Below are positions 11,930 to 24,793 of a stretch of DNA of 64,000 bases, one piece after another. The notes below the pieces were generated by a model. It was not told the DNA's origin and searched no databases. It saw nothing but the letters and a program-made list of their open reading frames with translations. The position numbers were made by a program, and so were the translations under genes. Numbering within the stretch: the first letter of the stretch is position 1; each line of letters starts with the position of its first letter. Where the stretch lies: positions 23,802,120 to 23,866,119 of the forward strand of contig CM059568.1 of NCBI GenBank assembly GCA_030386875.1. Reading direction: 5' to 3'. This DNA comes from Morinoia aosen. Lineage: Eukaryota > Arthropoda > Malacostraca > Amphipoda > Talitridae.

Positions 11930-14900
11930 TTATTTGAATGAGCCAAACTCTAAATAGCCCTCTCTAATAAGTTTGAGTTGCAAGTTTCACGTAGAATAAG
12001 CTCGGGAAAACTATTTTTTCACGGTATAAATTCTTTTTAAGTGCCAAATATCAACAATTCCAGTTTATAGATAAAAATAGATAAAAAATTAAGTTAATTT
12101 GTCGACACTGCAGGTAGGCTGAATAATCGAGATATTGAGTTAATTTTATGTTCTTATGTACGTGAGAAAGAGACATGGACCTCCTGGTGTAGGGCAGAAC
12201 ATGACGCTATCTGACTACGTATGCCGTCGGACACAAACACGCTTTTGCACTAGGAGTTATTTAGATGACGCTTGCTCTATAGCTTAAGGAATTCCTTCCA
12301 GTCTGTCTCTGCCCACATGTTATCACTGTGTTCCTATTTATTTTTCTAATTTATTTCTGTTATTTAGTATTTCTGTATTTATTTATCAACAAGCCATCAA
12401 AGCAAAAAAATTTGTTTCAATTTCGCAGGTATATGAAATCATTTATGATGCACGTCTACTTGGCATGATGTGAAGCTGCTAAATGGCTAATTTACTGCAA
12501 GTTTACTACGAGCAAATACCTTCTTGTTCTATTGGCTCTGTGAACCTTACTCGGATAAAATGCAATTGGGATGTTCTAATTTGATATATATTCTAAGCAT
12601 TTCTTTAAGCACTTTTTTGCTTCCAAATGTGAAATAAAAATTCGTACGCATGTCATTTTCATTTCACCGCCACCGAAACCCAAGGGGGGAAATTTTTGAG
12701 CAAGACTACTCAACTATTAAGACAATAATGCGCTTCAGAGTATTTTTCATGATTTATTACCATTACATCAGCTGCTAGAAAGCCTCACCGTAGGACAATT
12801 TATTATTTTCTTCACGTTTCGCTAAACATCCGCGAGCTGCAATGTCATTTGTAAACTGTAGCGCCGATGTGCATTTGTAGTCGGAAACATCATTCAATTT
12901 GCATGATTGAAATGAGTTATAAATTCCCTGACATATCTACGGTTTCACTCATTAAGTATACCGAATGCACGGGAAGCAATAATATTTTACGTTCTGCAGA
13001 CCACTCGATATTTGGAATGAGTGTCCAGAATGAGGCTTGTTTTATGCACTTGGTAAAATGCCCTGATGTGAAGGATATCAAAGCTAAATATAGTTTTACA
13101 ATACCATGAAATTAAACACGTGCAGTAAAAAGATAATAACAATGCAAAATAAATAGTAAACCCTGAGAAACAATTCGTACCTTCACCGCAGAGTTACATT
13201 CTTTTACTGACGGACAGTTTTGAGAACGTGCGTGGTCTCTAAAGTGCGGGCATTGAAAGAACTAGGGGCTGAATCTATATTTTAAAATATGAACCTCGCT
13301 AAAACAGTGCTCCCTTTATTTGCAAGCTTGGCTTTTTGAAACGGTTTGTGCCAGTGCGAAAGGAGACACACCCATGCTCTGCATACCTGAAAAAGTTGTG
13401 ATTCCTAAATAGAGCTGTTCATTGTCTGTCACACGTATATTGATATACCACTGCTGTGGATCTCCTGGGGTTTACTTTCATTAAAAGTATAAACAAATTT
13501 TTCAATAATTTTTTATAATGAACGAGGATTTCTTAGTTGGGAAATTTTTAATTCTCGAAAATACCTCATTTTTCATTTTATTTCGAAGGTCTCCTGTAAA
13601 GAGCAATTAAAAAATTTGCTTGCCTGAAAACACTTAGGACTTTCTTTTCGATAAACATACATCATGAAAATTTTCCTGATTCATGTGTGAAAATGTTTTT
13701 TGGGTTAAAAATTGAACAAAACTAATTTCGTGAATAAATTATTATTTCATGAAATATATTATGACGATGAAATTTCAAATTCTTTATGAATCATTGGAAA
13801 TATTCTTTACAATTTTTTATTCGAAATTCTAATAGATTCTTACATAACCTAGGAAAAGTTTTTTTAACAAAAAAAGAATATCATGAGGTAATTTTCTGCT
13901 CTTGATACCATTACATCAAAAAAATACACTTCGTTATTGTTTCAAAGTTGTGATTAAGTTTAGCATCCCCATGAAAATTATCAAAACATTGAAAAAGCAG
14001 TTCAGATCACTCTCAGAAAGATAAACGAATGGTCAAGCTATAAAACAGATTTAAAATTATACGGGTAGGTCGTCAAAAATTTCTTCTTGAAGTCGTTTGG
14101 AAAAATATTACCCACAATAAAGCTGATCCCATTGCCAAACTATTTATTTGCTTGTAAGTTTACAAAGTTACCAAAACAAACTTGAAAAATGTGTATTCAA
14201 GAGATAGTTCCAGCAGCTATTTCTTATAGTTATTCCTGATAAACCTCCATGCCCCTTTAAAGGTGCTATACCTTCATTATGATACGTCTACTGCCAAGCC
14301 TACTCTAGCCGCATTAACTGATATGTTAGAGGACAAGGACAGAGTTGAAACAGCTAACCCCAATATGAAAACAGAAATTTCATATTGGGGTTATATTTTC
14401 ATACAACAAATCGGAGATTTAATGATGTCAAACAAATTTCTTGAAGATAATCATTTAGTACTTGAAGATAATCACTTAAATGAGTCTGGTACGGACTAAA
14501 CGCTTCAACTAAAAGGAATTTAAGCATCTCACGCGCAAAATGAATTTGGAAGATTGGGCTTGTGGATTTTTTGAAGTTAGGATAATAAGCCCAGTTGTGA
14601 ACCCGAGCTGTGGGAATGCTCGTAAAGTTGACCGTTTATGTGCAGAATATTTCATAAACATTTCAGTGCGTTGTTCACACTTTCTTTCCAAGCTGATGAA
14701 AGGCCGTTTTTCTTCATCATTCAACGTAACAAATTTCGAAACATCGTTCAAATGTACACCACCATACTTACCAAATCTGATATTTACTAGATATCGGCAC
14801 TTTTTTCTTTGTTTAAGATGGTGACATATGTGTCCTATCTTTCGAAAGGAACATCAGAATTAGAAAAAAACATTTTTTTAGAAAAAGAGACATCCTTCAG

Positions 14901-17900
14901 AGGATTGAAAGGGTAATAATATTTACAGCGAAAAATTCAAGCTCAATCCTTACAACAGCAAGTTACTTTTACCTATTTTCAAAATTATTGTGACTAGAAA
15001 AGTATTATGCCCCATTTCATTGGACGGGCAAAATTTGAACAAATGTTATCTTAGTTGCTCACAGGAATTCCTAAGTCAAGGAGGATCGGCAGCACACGTG
15101 TTTCTACGCTGGCACTCTCGTGACGTGGATGATTATCCGGGGATCTCTGTAATTGCTTATTTCACTCACTTCAAAGTCATTTGATTTCCGATGATGAAAG
15201 TTCTTCACTTCTTTAGTTAAATTTTGTGATCGCGGTGTGACCAAAGCTTGATTCAAGACACGTCTACAGCTCGTACCTCGGATCCAAGTGCGCCAATTAA
15301 GCACCATTAAGCCGGTGGATTCCGTTACGCCAATACATAACGTTTGAATTTTTCAAGCATTTCAGTTGCCTCAACACTTAAAGTGAAGAGCCTCTCAAAA
15401 CAATTTTCTAGAATTTAGTTTGCAGGAACTTTGAAAAAACATCATTATTTTAGCACTATTGCAAACAATGCCAGACTGAAACTTTTCACTCTTCCTAGCT
15501 TCAGATTCATGAATTAAAAACCATCGGAGAAGCAAAGAAAATCGAGCGTAGGCAAAAAACTTTCACGAGCCTACTTTTTTTGATAACAAACATTTATTTT
15601 CAGTCCTGTATAAAACAAATCTAAGTATTGAATAGGCCTAAAGTTCATTTTGATTTTACGGTATCAGAAAACAAAAAATCCAGTGAAAAGGATGAATAAA
15701 ATGATAAAAATACAGAAAATCCGTACAACCAGCAGGTAGTTTCACTGCTCAGTCACATGTTGTTTGTCGGAAAACATTTTTTTAAATGTTCATTTAACAT
15801 TATTTTAAATGTAATCATGGACTCTAAAATGCAGAATGGGAAAGAATTGTGGGCTGAATCTTATTTTTTTGTGTTTTTAAAAACAGCGATCCCTGACAGA
15901 TGAGCGAGGGTCGGTGCAGCTCCTGTAGTATACGTCTCCAAGCCTGCTCATGAAAATCTTGGCGTCACAGGCGTGATAAGAGATTTTACATCGTTTGTGA
16001 TGAATCAAATGGGTGATATTAGTTAGCTCCAACCATTCATTGATTTTTTATGAACGATAGATGTTTAAGTTTTGCAAAATCGTAGGAGATCTGTAACAAT
16101 ACTTTCCTGTAGAATCTGTCTATAAGAAAATTCAGCTTCTTAAAGCTCATTCTGATATGGAATAAAATGGAAGTGCAGTCGAGCTTGCTTGGGCTTGGTA
16201 GTAACACGCGATATTAGATTGAACAATATAAACTAGGGCAATATTGTACTGACGCATTTTCTTGCGATATCAATAGGGTAGAGTTTTCATTTTATCGCCT
16301 GAGAAATAAAGTACATACGGGATGGCCTCTGAGCAACGTGCGATACAGCACGAAGTCGTCAAAAATTGTCAGTTATATAACTAAAGTTTGCCGCAACCAA
16401 ACCATACAACAACCAAACAAACAAATCTGCCTTTGCAACATTCCCGATCTGACAATAACTGTCTCATCCTTAAATAAACACATTCCCTCCTTGAATGTGT
16501 AAATAAACTCTGAGGTACGCTCTTAATAAGCCCAATGAGAATATACTGTATTAGGATTTTCGAATTTTTTACACACCACAAATTTCGATCACTAGCGTTT
16601 TCGAACGTTACAAAAGATCTGATAGAAGCTGTTAGAATTAAAGCATTCACCTCCTTTGAATACTTTTAAAACTCGCCATCCTCGGACCACTAGTGTGACG
16701 TCATTGTCATGCTGCCACATCTAGAAACAGGCATGGAAATCTAAGACGCATTGGTTGGGGGCATGGAAATAAAATTACCCCCAGAAAAAGAGCACAGATA
16801 ATAAATTGTTGGATCGGATATCCCCACTTCGGAAACGAGAAAACCATCACCTACCAACTCTTTGCTTCTCCATGAAAGTTTTGAATGCACCTTATTTCAC
16901 ATTTGTTCTGATAAGTCTATGAAATTCATAGCGCAAAGCATATTTAATATGAGCTTTAAACGAGGATTTTACAAACACAAATGACAAATTTTGCTCAAAA
17001 TTATAGAGAAACCTAGATACATAATCTGAAAGAGAAAAGAACACATTCGTAACTTTGATAATTCTAAACCACAATGAAAAACAAATTTTTATAACAATTT
17101 TCTGGAATATTTTTCCTTGTAATCGGAAATTACTTTTCCACTTTTCCACTTAATATTTAATACAAGAAGAGATCGGCGTAACAAAACACATAAAATTTCA
17201 GTAAACAGTGGAGAGTTTCACAAGCGAGTTGCACTCATTTATGGACTGGTAGTTTATTTATTGTGCGCGGAGTCTAAAATCTCAAGATTGAAAATACATC
17301 TGATAGAACGCTGAATTTTAGAACTTATTAGCTTAAGTGTAATCACAATTACAACGTTTATAAAATGACGAGTTGGGTTGTGCGAAAAGAGGGTTAACAT
17401 TACGAAAGAGAACATTTTTGCCAAAATAAAACTGCTCTTTGTGGTGCATGTACATTTGGGTCCATAACCACTATTGAAGTTTGAGATTTTTTTAACAAGG
17501 CAAGCAATTTGTTTACCACGAGTAATGCATCAATACGGCTGTTTCTAACGTAGACACATTTGAATACAGCTATTTTTAGGCCCAAACAAGTCTGCGTCTT
17601 CTCTGCTAAATTCTATAAAATGTTTATTCTATGGAATACAATTTTCTCAACCCTTGCGCACTAAACTAAGTCCCACGCAAGAGTGATAAAATAATAGGAT
17701 GATGCAGAGATAGATGCTTAAATTAACAATATTGCTTTATATGAGGCTGAATTATGCGTCGAGTCAATTTCATTCCATATCGAAATACCTTACCAAGATG
17801 AATCATTTAGTAATATTGACTTCATTATATCAGTTAGTGTTACCAACACTTAGACAGAAAAAAAATTCATAAATAGTTTTCAATTTATTCTATGATTTTG

Positions 17901-19298
17901 TCACAACCTTCAGTAGGAATACTATTTTCAGTTTATGTTAAAATGAAGTCAAAGCTTTGCTGAGTTCTTTTGAATAGGAAGCATCTACTTCTGTATCTAG
18001 ATAGAGGATCGTAACCGACACGTTAAGAATATCCTACTTGTTTAAGATCTTTATCGTCCTCATAACTCAATGTTTTATGCCTAAAATTGGGTGTGGATAG
18101 CTGCTAGATGTCAAAAGCCTAAGCATTTAAATGAATCGTTTGTAGAGGTATTGTATTAAAAGTGTCTCACTGCTCTATGGTTCTTTTTTAGTGTGTAAAA
18201 AGCATGTTTGTTACATCATCATCAGTTCTGTGCTTATGCCTATGATGGGAATTACAAACGTGTAAAAAATAATTTATTGGATGTAACATATTTATAGCTT
18301 CATCTGCTTGAATATTTTACCCTAAATTGAAGAAGCCATCGGATTTTGATGATTTAGTGTCAATATTTGTAATTATTTCTTTAATGGTTAAATTCTTATC
18401 TTCAGTAATTCTCAGGAATTTTGAAAAGTTGGTTTCTTCAATCTGGTAATCCCGGATTCTCCTGTACTGGAGAACTACATGTCACTGGGGAGAGAAAATA
18501 TTACTCTTTGTTTAATTTATATTGATGCACAATTTTGGTTAGAGTCACAGTGACTCGTTTTCAATTCGCAATTTATTTTATTTGCATTGCCGCACAGGTT
18601 TTTATCATAGCTGTTTAAGAAAATGTGGTATCGGCACCAAAATATGAGAACTTGAAAACTGATCCAAATATAAGTATATCGTTCATGAAAATTAAAAATT
18701 AAGAGAGGTTCTAAGACAGATTCTAATGGAACATGGCTAATCTTCAGTAGGTTTGATCGTATAACATCAATGGCAACGTGTGGCTTCCGATCAATCAGGT
18801 ATGACTTCCACCATTTGTGAGTAACTCCTCTTATGTCGTGACAGTGGAGATTCGAGAGCAATAGGAGTAATATGTTTATTATTCAAATGTTTTCTGACAG
18901 TCGAAAAACACGGAGATAATGTAATTTCCTCCGTGTACTGTACATTTGAAAGGATAAATTGTAAGCGATTTTAGACGGCTTGCTTCGTTGATTTTTTATC
19001 AGAAATTCACACTGTTTGTCACAGAGAAATGTGCTTTGTTCCAAACGAGGGATGAAAGTGAAATCCCTCTTCCTAGCCTTGGGTACTAATGGATGAAAGT
19101 GAAGTGTTGTCGATAGTGACGGAACTTTTACCGTAGATAAATTTATGCATCTGCATTGAAAACGAGAAAAAACTATTTTGTACATCAAGCGATGAAAGAT
19201 TTCGGGTGTGATAGTGCGTCATATACAAGAGACCGCTGCGAGCAGTCTTACTGTTATTTCTTACATTGGTAGCAACTCGCCTCAATCAATCGAGATTC
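11930..19298. other. Intergenic spacer without recognisable genes
   Basis: AT-rich sequence in which I find no supported coding region. It holds diverged copies of the repeat seen at the window start (about 13240-13900, and a shorter match near 15830-15900 sharing GGGCTGAATCT). It also holds a small perfect hairpin at 14358-14396. Confidence 0.4.
13240..13900. repeat. Diverged dispersed repeat
   Basis: Shares CAGTGCGAAAGGAGAC, CACACGTATATTGATA and a following AT-rich tail with the first 330 bases of the window. It also shares a GGGCTGAATCT-containing start with about 15830. No terminal repeats or coding sequence are visible, so the class is unknown. Confidence 0.3.
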
Positions 19299-19306
19299 GT
19301 CTAGAG

Positions 19307-19552
19307 CAGCGGTCTCCAAACCACTGCCCGCGGGCCAAATCTGGCCCGTCAGTGTGATTAATCCGGCCCGCGACTATACAAAATAGTAATTGAACTAGCA
19401 AATATAACAAGCGCATCCTCCCTCAGGGTGCGTGCTCGGTGACTACTTCTAGGAATTATAGATAATGGCAGGAAAATTAAAACGATTTTACCCCTTGGAA
19501 CCTACTGAAGTAGTCAACTTGTCCCCAAGGATGGAAAGTTTAGAGACCCCTG
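19307..19552. mobile_element. Short non-autonomous hAT element (MITE)
   Basis: A 246-bp element with ends CAGCGGTCTCCAAACC and GTTTAGAGACCCCTG, the typical hAT terminus (CAGGGGTCTC-like) as an imperfect inverted pair. Next to the left end is the CCCGCGGGCCAAATCTGGCC stretch common in animal hAT MITEs. The flanking octamers GTCTAGAG (19299-19306) and GTATAGAC (19553-19560) agree at six of eight positions, consistent with a mutated 8-bp target duplication. There is no coding capacity. Confidence 0.7.
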
Positions 19553-20110
19553 GTATAGACCACAGAGATACCTTCTATAGCACTGGAACTGAGCTTCCCT
19601 AGGTTTTCAACCCGCCAGTCAGGGAATACTGTCAGAAAGAAAATTTCAAAAACAATACTTTAAAATTTAGTAATTCAACCAGGAACACCGCATTTCTAAT
19701 ATCGATTTTTAGAAAATAGACACATTTTAAATTATCGAGTCTCGATGACGAAACTTTAAATTGTTTAAAAGATCCTTCTGAGGTTTTGTCTCTATATAAG
19801 CTCTCCGGGCGATAAAAAGTCACTTGTAATTGATACGGTGTGAGGCTTTCATGGGCATGAATAATGGTGACAGTTCTGCGAGGCAAAAAAAGGTGTGAAA
19901 AGTGAGATAAATAGTGTTCTGTTGCGTATCTGGTCGATTGTAAACTACTCTTGCATCAACTGATTTCGTGGTGCGGCAGCAGTTCGTGCGTACTTAACCA
20001 GAAACACCGATGTCTTCATCTTCTCAATGCCTAACACGACGTTCTACTCACAAATTCACTATTGGGTTCATGTTTGGGGAATTAACCGGCTAGTCCAAAT
20101 GCCAAACGTA

Positions 20111-20565
20111 CAAGGTGATCAAACATGAGGGACAATTTTGAATCTTACAAAACGTGGGGAACTAAACAAAAAAACTAACATCACCAACGTTTTTCCAGCT
20201 CTCCACATAGGAAGGTTTTATTATTCCATAGATGTGATACCGGATGCATGGATATATGTTGCTGTCTTTGTGCCATTTAATACAACTCGACTTTGAAAAC
20301 GGCTGCCCCTGCACACCAGAAGTTCAGCTTCAGAGAAGATTCTCACTTCTCTGCCGAAGGATCCAAGTTCATCATTCTGAAGTGTGAAGAAGCCAGGAGC
20401 ACTGCAGCAGTGAAGAGGGCTTTTGGAACAAAGTTCAACCCGAAAAATTCTCGTAAGGTTCCAAAATCCCTCTTCACTGCTGCAGAGTACCTGACTTCTC
20501 CATTCTTTGTTTAGTTAACGAGATTTTGTACTATCCAAAATTGCCACTCAAGTTTGATCACCTTG
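20111..20565. mobile_element. Tc1/mariner-type deletion element carrying a transposase HTH remnant and an internal inverted duplication
   Basis: Terminal inverted repeats of about 58 bp begin CAAGGTGATCAAAC and are flanked by TA at 20109-20110 and 20566-20567, as in the Tc1/mariner superfamily. The interior ORF (20293-20514) reads like the N-terminal helix-turn-helix of insect mariner-like transposases (DUF4817): residues after HFSAEGSKFIILKCEEA, then AAVKRAFGTKF. A 29-bp part of that sequence (20401-20429) is repeated in inverted orientation at 20458-20486. No DDE catalytic region remains, so it cannot move on its own. Confidence 0.55.
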
Positions 20566-20571
20566 TATCCT

Positions 20572-23500
20572 GCCAGACTGTCATGCAAATTAACGATAGT
20601 TCAAACCCAATGCAACAAGCAGTTATCATCTTAAAAGATAGGCAAAGCCACAAGTCTCACTTCATTCAGAGATAGCACAATTGGCAAAACTTGGTTGTCC
20701 AACAGCTATATGCAGCTATGCTTGTACAGTTTAATGTATACCTCGATCACAGGACCCACTTCGCTGCAGTTAAAATAGCCTCAGAATATGACACACTCTT
20801 CTCTTCCTTGAATCGCCTCTGGCGCGCATGCTTAATGGATAATGGACATTATTCGTAATTAAGTTGACTACATGACATTTCTCCACACCTCCATTGTCTA
20901 ATGTGCGTATGATTCGGCCCGGTTTAAACGAGTGGTTTTGTAGGCAGGAGTTAGCATCGGCCGTTCACGAGCCATTGCTTCATGTATCCATTATATGGCG
21001 TTCACAACAAATGCTAACTCAGAAACAGCTAGAGAAAAGCCATCATTGACGTTTCGCTGAGGTGCCATCCCTAATGCAGATAATTTTCGCTAGCAAGTTG
21101 TGACACACTGCGGCGGTTCCTATTGGTTAAAATTTCCTTCCCACCAGAATATCATCCTGAATTTAATTATACAGAAAAAATTTATTCTACTGTTGGTAGA
21201 TCCGCAAAAATGCTTCGTGAAACACCAACGAATTTCACTACTTCCATCACTGCCTGTTCCTTAGCCCGACCAAATGCAATCCGAGACGTCTTGCTTACGT
21301 CCCACCGCTGTGGAGCCTCTAAGGAATAAGTCTATACCACGCCAGCTCTGAACTATGGCCGATGCTTGCTTAGTACTAGAATGTAGCCCAAACTTCGGTC
21401 ACAGCTCTGAGCACCGGTAGATGAACGTCGTGAAGCTCGAAAAAGCTTATGTAACTAATTTGTTTTTAGTCTAAGTGATTTATTAAATGTTTCATTTTAT
21501 ACTACTTCAAAACATTAATTATCCATCGCTTTTCTCAACATTCTATTTTGTATACTCGAACTCTGAAGATAAATTCTCAATAATCTGAAACATGTTGTTT
21601 CATCATAGTTTTCCACTTACCTCACTTTTCTGTTTACTTCGTGACCACATTTTACGAGTATTTAAAGTTTCTCACGGAAGGTTCACGCATTTGTATTCTC
21701 TGAAAGCTATTTCAAGCATATTTGAAAATATTGGTGATTCGATCATTATTTCACGACTGTCATAGCTACTCAAAAATATTAAAACTTTGTACTCTACAGA
21801 AAAAATCGCATGTGCCTGGGCAGCAAATACAGCTCGCAGGTCGGAAGTTATTCCTTTTTTTAGTTTCATCAAAAGATTAATGCTCCTGAAACGTTTAAAA
21901 AACGTAAATTTTGCCTCTCGGCTGCAGAAAATCGTTGTTCCATAATGCGGACGAACGACTATCGATCGAAAGACCAAAGCTTGTTCCTAAATGATGGCTC
22001 ATCTTAGTATAAAAGTTGAAATCAATTCAGTCGAACTCTGCCAGAGCTAACGTTCTGTTACCAATTTTACTTCTTCTCCAAAGCTATTTTGTCTATCGTC
22101 TTCAAGAGTGGTTCATAGTTGTGCAAATTTAAAGCTCATTAATTTTTCAGATTGTATTTCCACACCATCATACCAGACTACCACTTTATTACTTACATAT
22201 CACTAATATTTCGAAAGGTTATGAAAATTATATACCGTTATAGTTCTACAATCCTCAATCTACATTATAAGAACAGGGGCACAACCAGTACAGAGTCATG
22301 ACCTTCCGGCGTTATCATTGATCAGATAACCCTCCATGGTCCAATGGGAGCTGCAGAAGAACATCCAAGCGCCCTCAGGTATTCAGTGACCATCATGTCA
22401 CAGGGCGCCTCGTAAGCGCAACCTGTCAACCGCACACAAGGCTGAGAAATGGCCGTCTGAATTGTTCATGCGACTCAGTCACTGACCGCTGATTCGCCAA
22501 GCAAATGTGGGAGGAGCATCATGAGAGCGAAAGTTTATTTATACTCTCGAATTAATTCCCTGAATATTTCCAACAAATTTATGCTCATAAACACTCAATA
22601 AATAACTTTCATATGAGTAGAAATTACACAAAAACCTAAGGCTGGAAAAAAGGCTTTTAGAGAAAGTAAGTTAAATGTTAGATTCATACGCCGTAGACTT
22701 AAAAACTTATTGCTTAGTTCGGAAGCTAAGATCATGTCAGTCCTTGGAGGGAGAGCAAAGAAGAAAGTTGTAGCCACCATCCGTGGCTGACAACTTGCAG
22801 TCTGACTCAGAGCAATACTCCATGTAGACTATACATATTTCAAGTGTTCAATTCAACAAATCTAAGGTGTTGGCCATCATAATACTTATCTGAAAGGAAA
22901 TTAAACGAAAGCCTACTCTTCACTTCAAAAATTTCACGTCGCATCTGAGAACTACAAAGCCGTGAAGTATGGGTACGTGCAGGGTTTCAATATTGTGAGA
23001 TATTATTTCTTGAAACCAATACGCATTAAGAAAATTTCGTAGATAGATACTTCTAAATGAAATCCTAAATTTCCCTACCCTAGCCTCGCACTGAGAGAAC
23101 TAGCAATTGATGGCCGGTCTGTGGTAAGGCAAACACTATATGGACTCATAAAATTAGATTCACTTCCTTTCTGGTTCTTCCTTCCACTTCTTTCGAGCAT
23201 TTGCGGTGAACTGTTCTAAAATACGAAATTTTAGGTAAAGGTCTTGAATAGATTGTCTTTTCGCTCAAATCTCAAGTTCACTAAAAATTTAAAAGCCAAA
23301 AAACTGCTGACGAAAGTAACTCATTTCACTCAAAATTGTTTCAGAAATTAGCCCAGTCATCAGTTCTGCAAAATACAAAATGTAATTAGCACTTTTGAAG
23401 AAGAAGACTACAAACGAAATACACTGTAAAATTTCTGCTCGTCGTGTTAAAAAATTTACAAAGCATAAAAAAAGTTTACCCTTCCTAATAGAAGGGCTTC

Positions 23501-24649
23501 TGAACCAAGAATGTTTTTTCCTTCAATTCTTTCAAAAAGATACAACAATTTCCAAATGCTGAAATCAAAACCATAGTATGAATTGAAATTATTTAACAAT
23601 CCTCTTTCGTCATTAAATAGCACTGATCGATGATCGATTCTTCGCGGATGCTAAGCTGCTCTAGCATAACAATGTTGCGTGACGGTATACCAACGTACGC
23701 AGATGCGCACAAGCACACACGTATTTTTACACAATAGAACAGCACATAAGCCAGGGAAAAGAGTCTTTATACCGAAAAAAGACTGATTTTTGACTTGTTC
23801 ATCAGTCTCAGGCACAAGCTAATTCTAGGGAAATGCCTTTAAAATAGTGATTTAATTCTAAGGAAAATTTTTCATGGGAACTGAAATATGGTGAAGTACA
23901 ATAAAGGTGATGTTAATATATTTATCCGTAGTTTAGGATTCTTAATATTTTCTCCACAAACGTTTTTCCCCGTAAGTTTGCAATTCGAAGAGGAATTTTA
24001 TGTAAGAGGTAACCATTACTGGATTGCGTAGTACAATATAAACTTCGTGACTTCTGTGTCACACACTACAGATTAACTTTCATGCGCATGAAGTCGGGAA
24101 AAGTTATTTTTAAGCCTCTGGTGTATGGCTTTTAAGAGAACGATATCAAAACTGCCAAATAGATCGAGTATGGAGCATGATGAATAAGGCATGACTGTTT
24201 TTTATACTACTTAGTTTTTTTATTTTTAGGCATACTACTAGCCTATTCAAATTCACATGAAACACGTATTTCTTGGAAATAAAATTCTAGAACTGTTCCT
24301 ATTTTTTCGTATGAACAAGTAAGCAGTTTTGTAGTCAAAACAAGCACTCACTATGTTCGAGGCTCCCTCGGGCGGAAATTGGGTCTAGGGTTGAGTCGTA
24401 TAAATCTTGCGACGCTCAATCAACGAAGGTAGAATGCTCACTGAAATCAGTAATACTTCATTATACTTGCATTAAATTTTATACACCTCACCCAACGAGT
24501 GGGTGAGGTATGATGTGCACACTGTATTCGTTAACATACCGTTTAGCTCTTGTAATACTGACTGTCGACTGATACTAGCTACAACTACAGCATTTGAGAC
24601 ATCGGAGGCATACACTGCTGCTAATCATAAATGGTAATCGCGTTTCCAG
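20572..24649. other. Intergenic spacer upstream of the nuclear receptor exons
   Basis: No supported gene. A GC-richer patch at about 22270-22540 has no open frame or splice signals I can defend. A hairpin lies at 24485-24509. An upstream exon carrying the receptor's own start codon should lie here or farther left, but I cannot identify it. Confidence 0.4.
24485..24509. repeat. Short perfect inverted repeat upstream of the receptor DNA-binding exon
   Basis: ACCTCACCCA and TGGGTGAGGT form 10-bp perfect arms around a 5-nt loop, about 140 bp upstream of the exon. It could be a palindromic protein-binding site or chance. Confidence 0.3.
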
Positions 24650-24793
24650 GACGCACAAGCGGCCGACCGCTGGCGCTGTGTGTGGTGTGCGGCGACTACT
24701 CGTACGGCCGCCATTACGGCGCGTACTGCTGCGACGGCTGCAGCTGTTTCTTCAAACGGGCCGTGCGGCGGGCTGCTCCGTACGTCTGCATCG
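24650..24793 (+). CDS. Receptor exon with the first zinc finger and P-box
   Basis: Starts after GCGTTTCCAG and ends at a GTGAGTGG donor in phase 1. It encodes [19 protein letters not shown], the P-box helix, and up to YVCI of the second finger. It is clearly GC-richer than its surroundings, as expected for a conserved coding exon. Confidence 0.85.
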
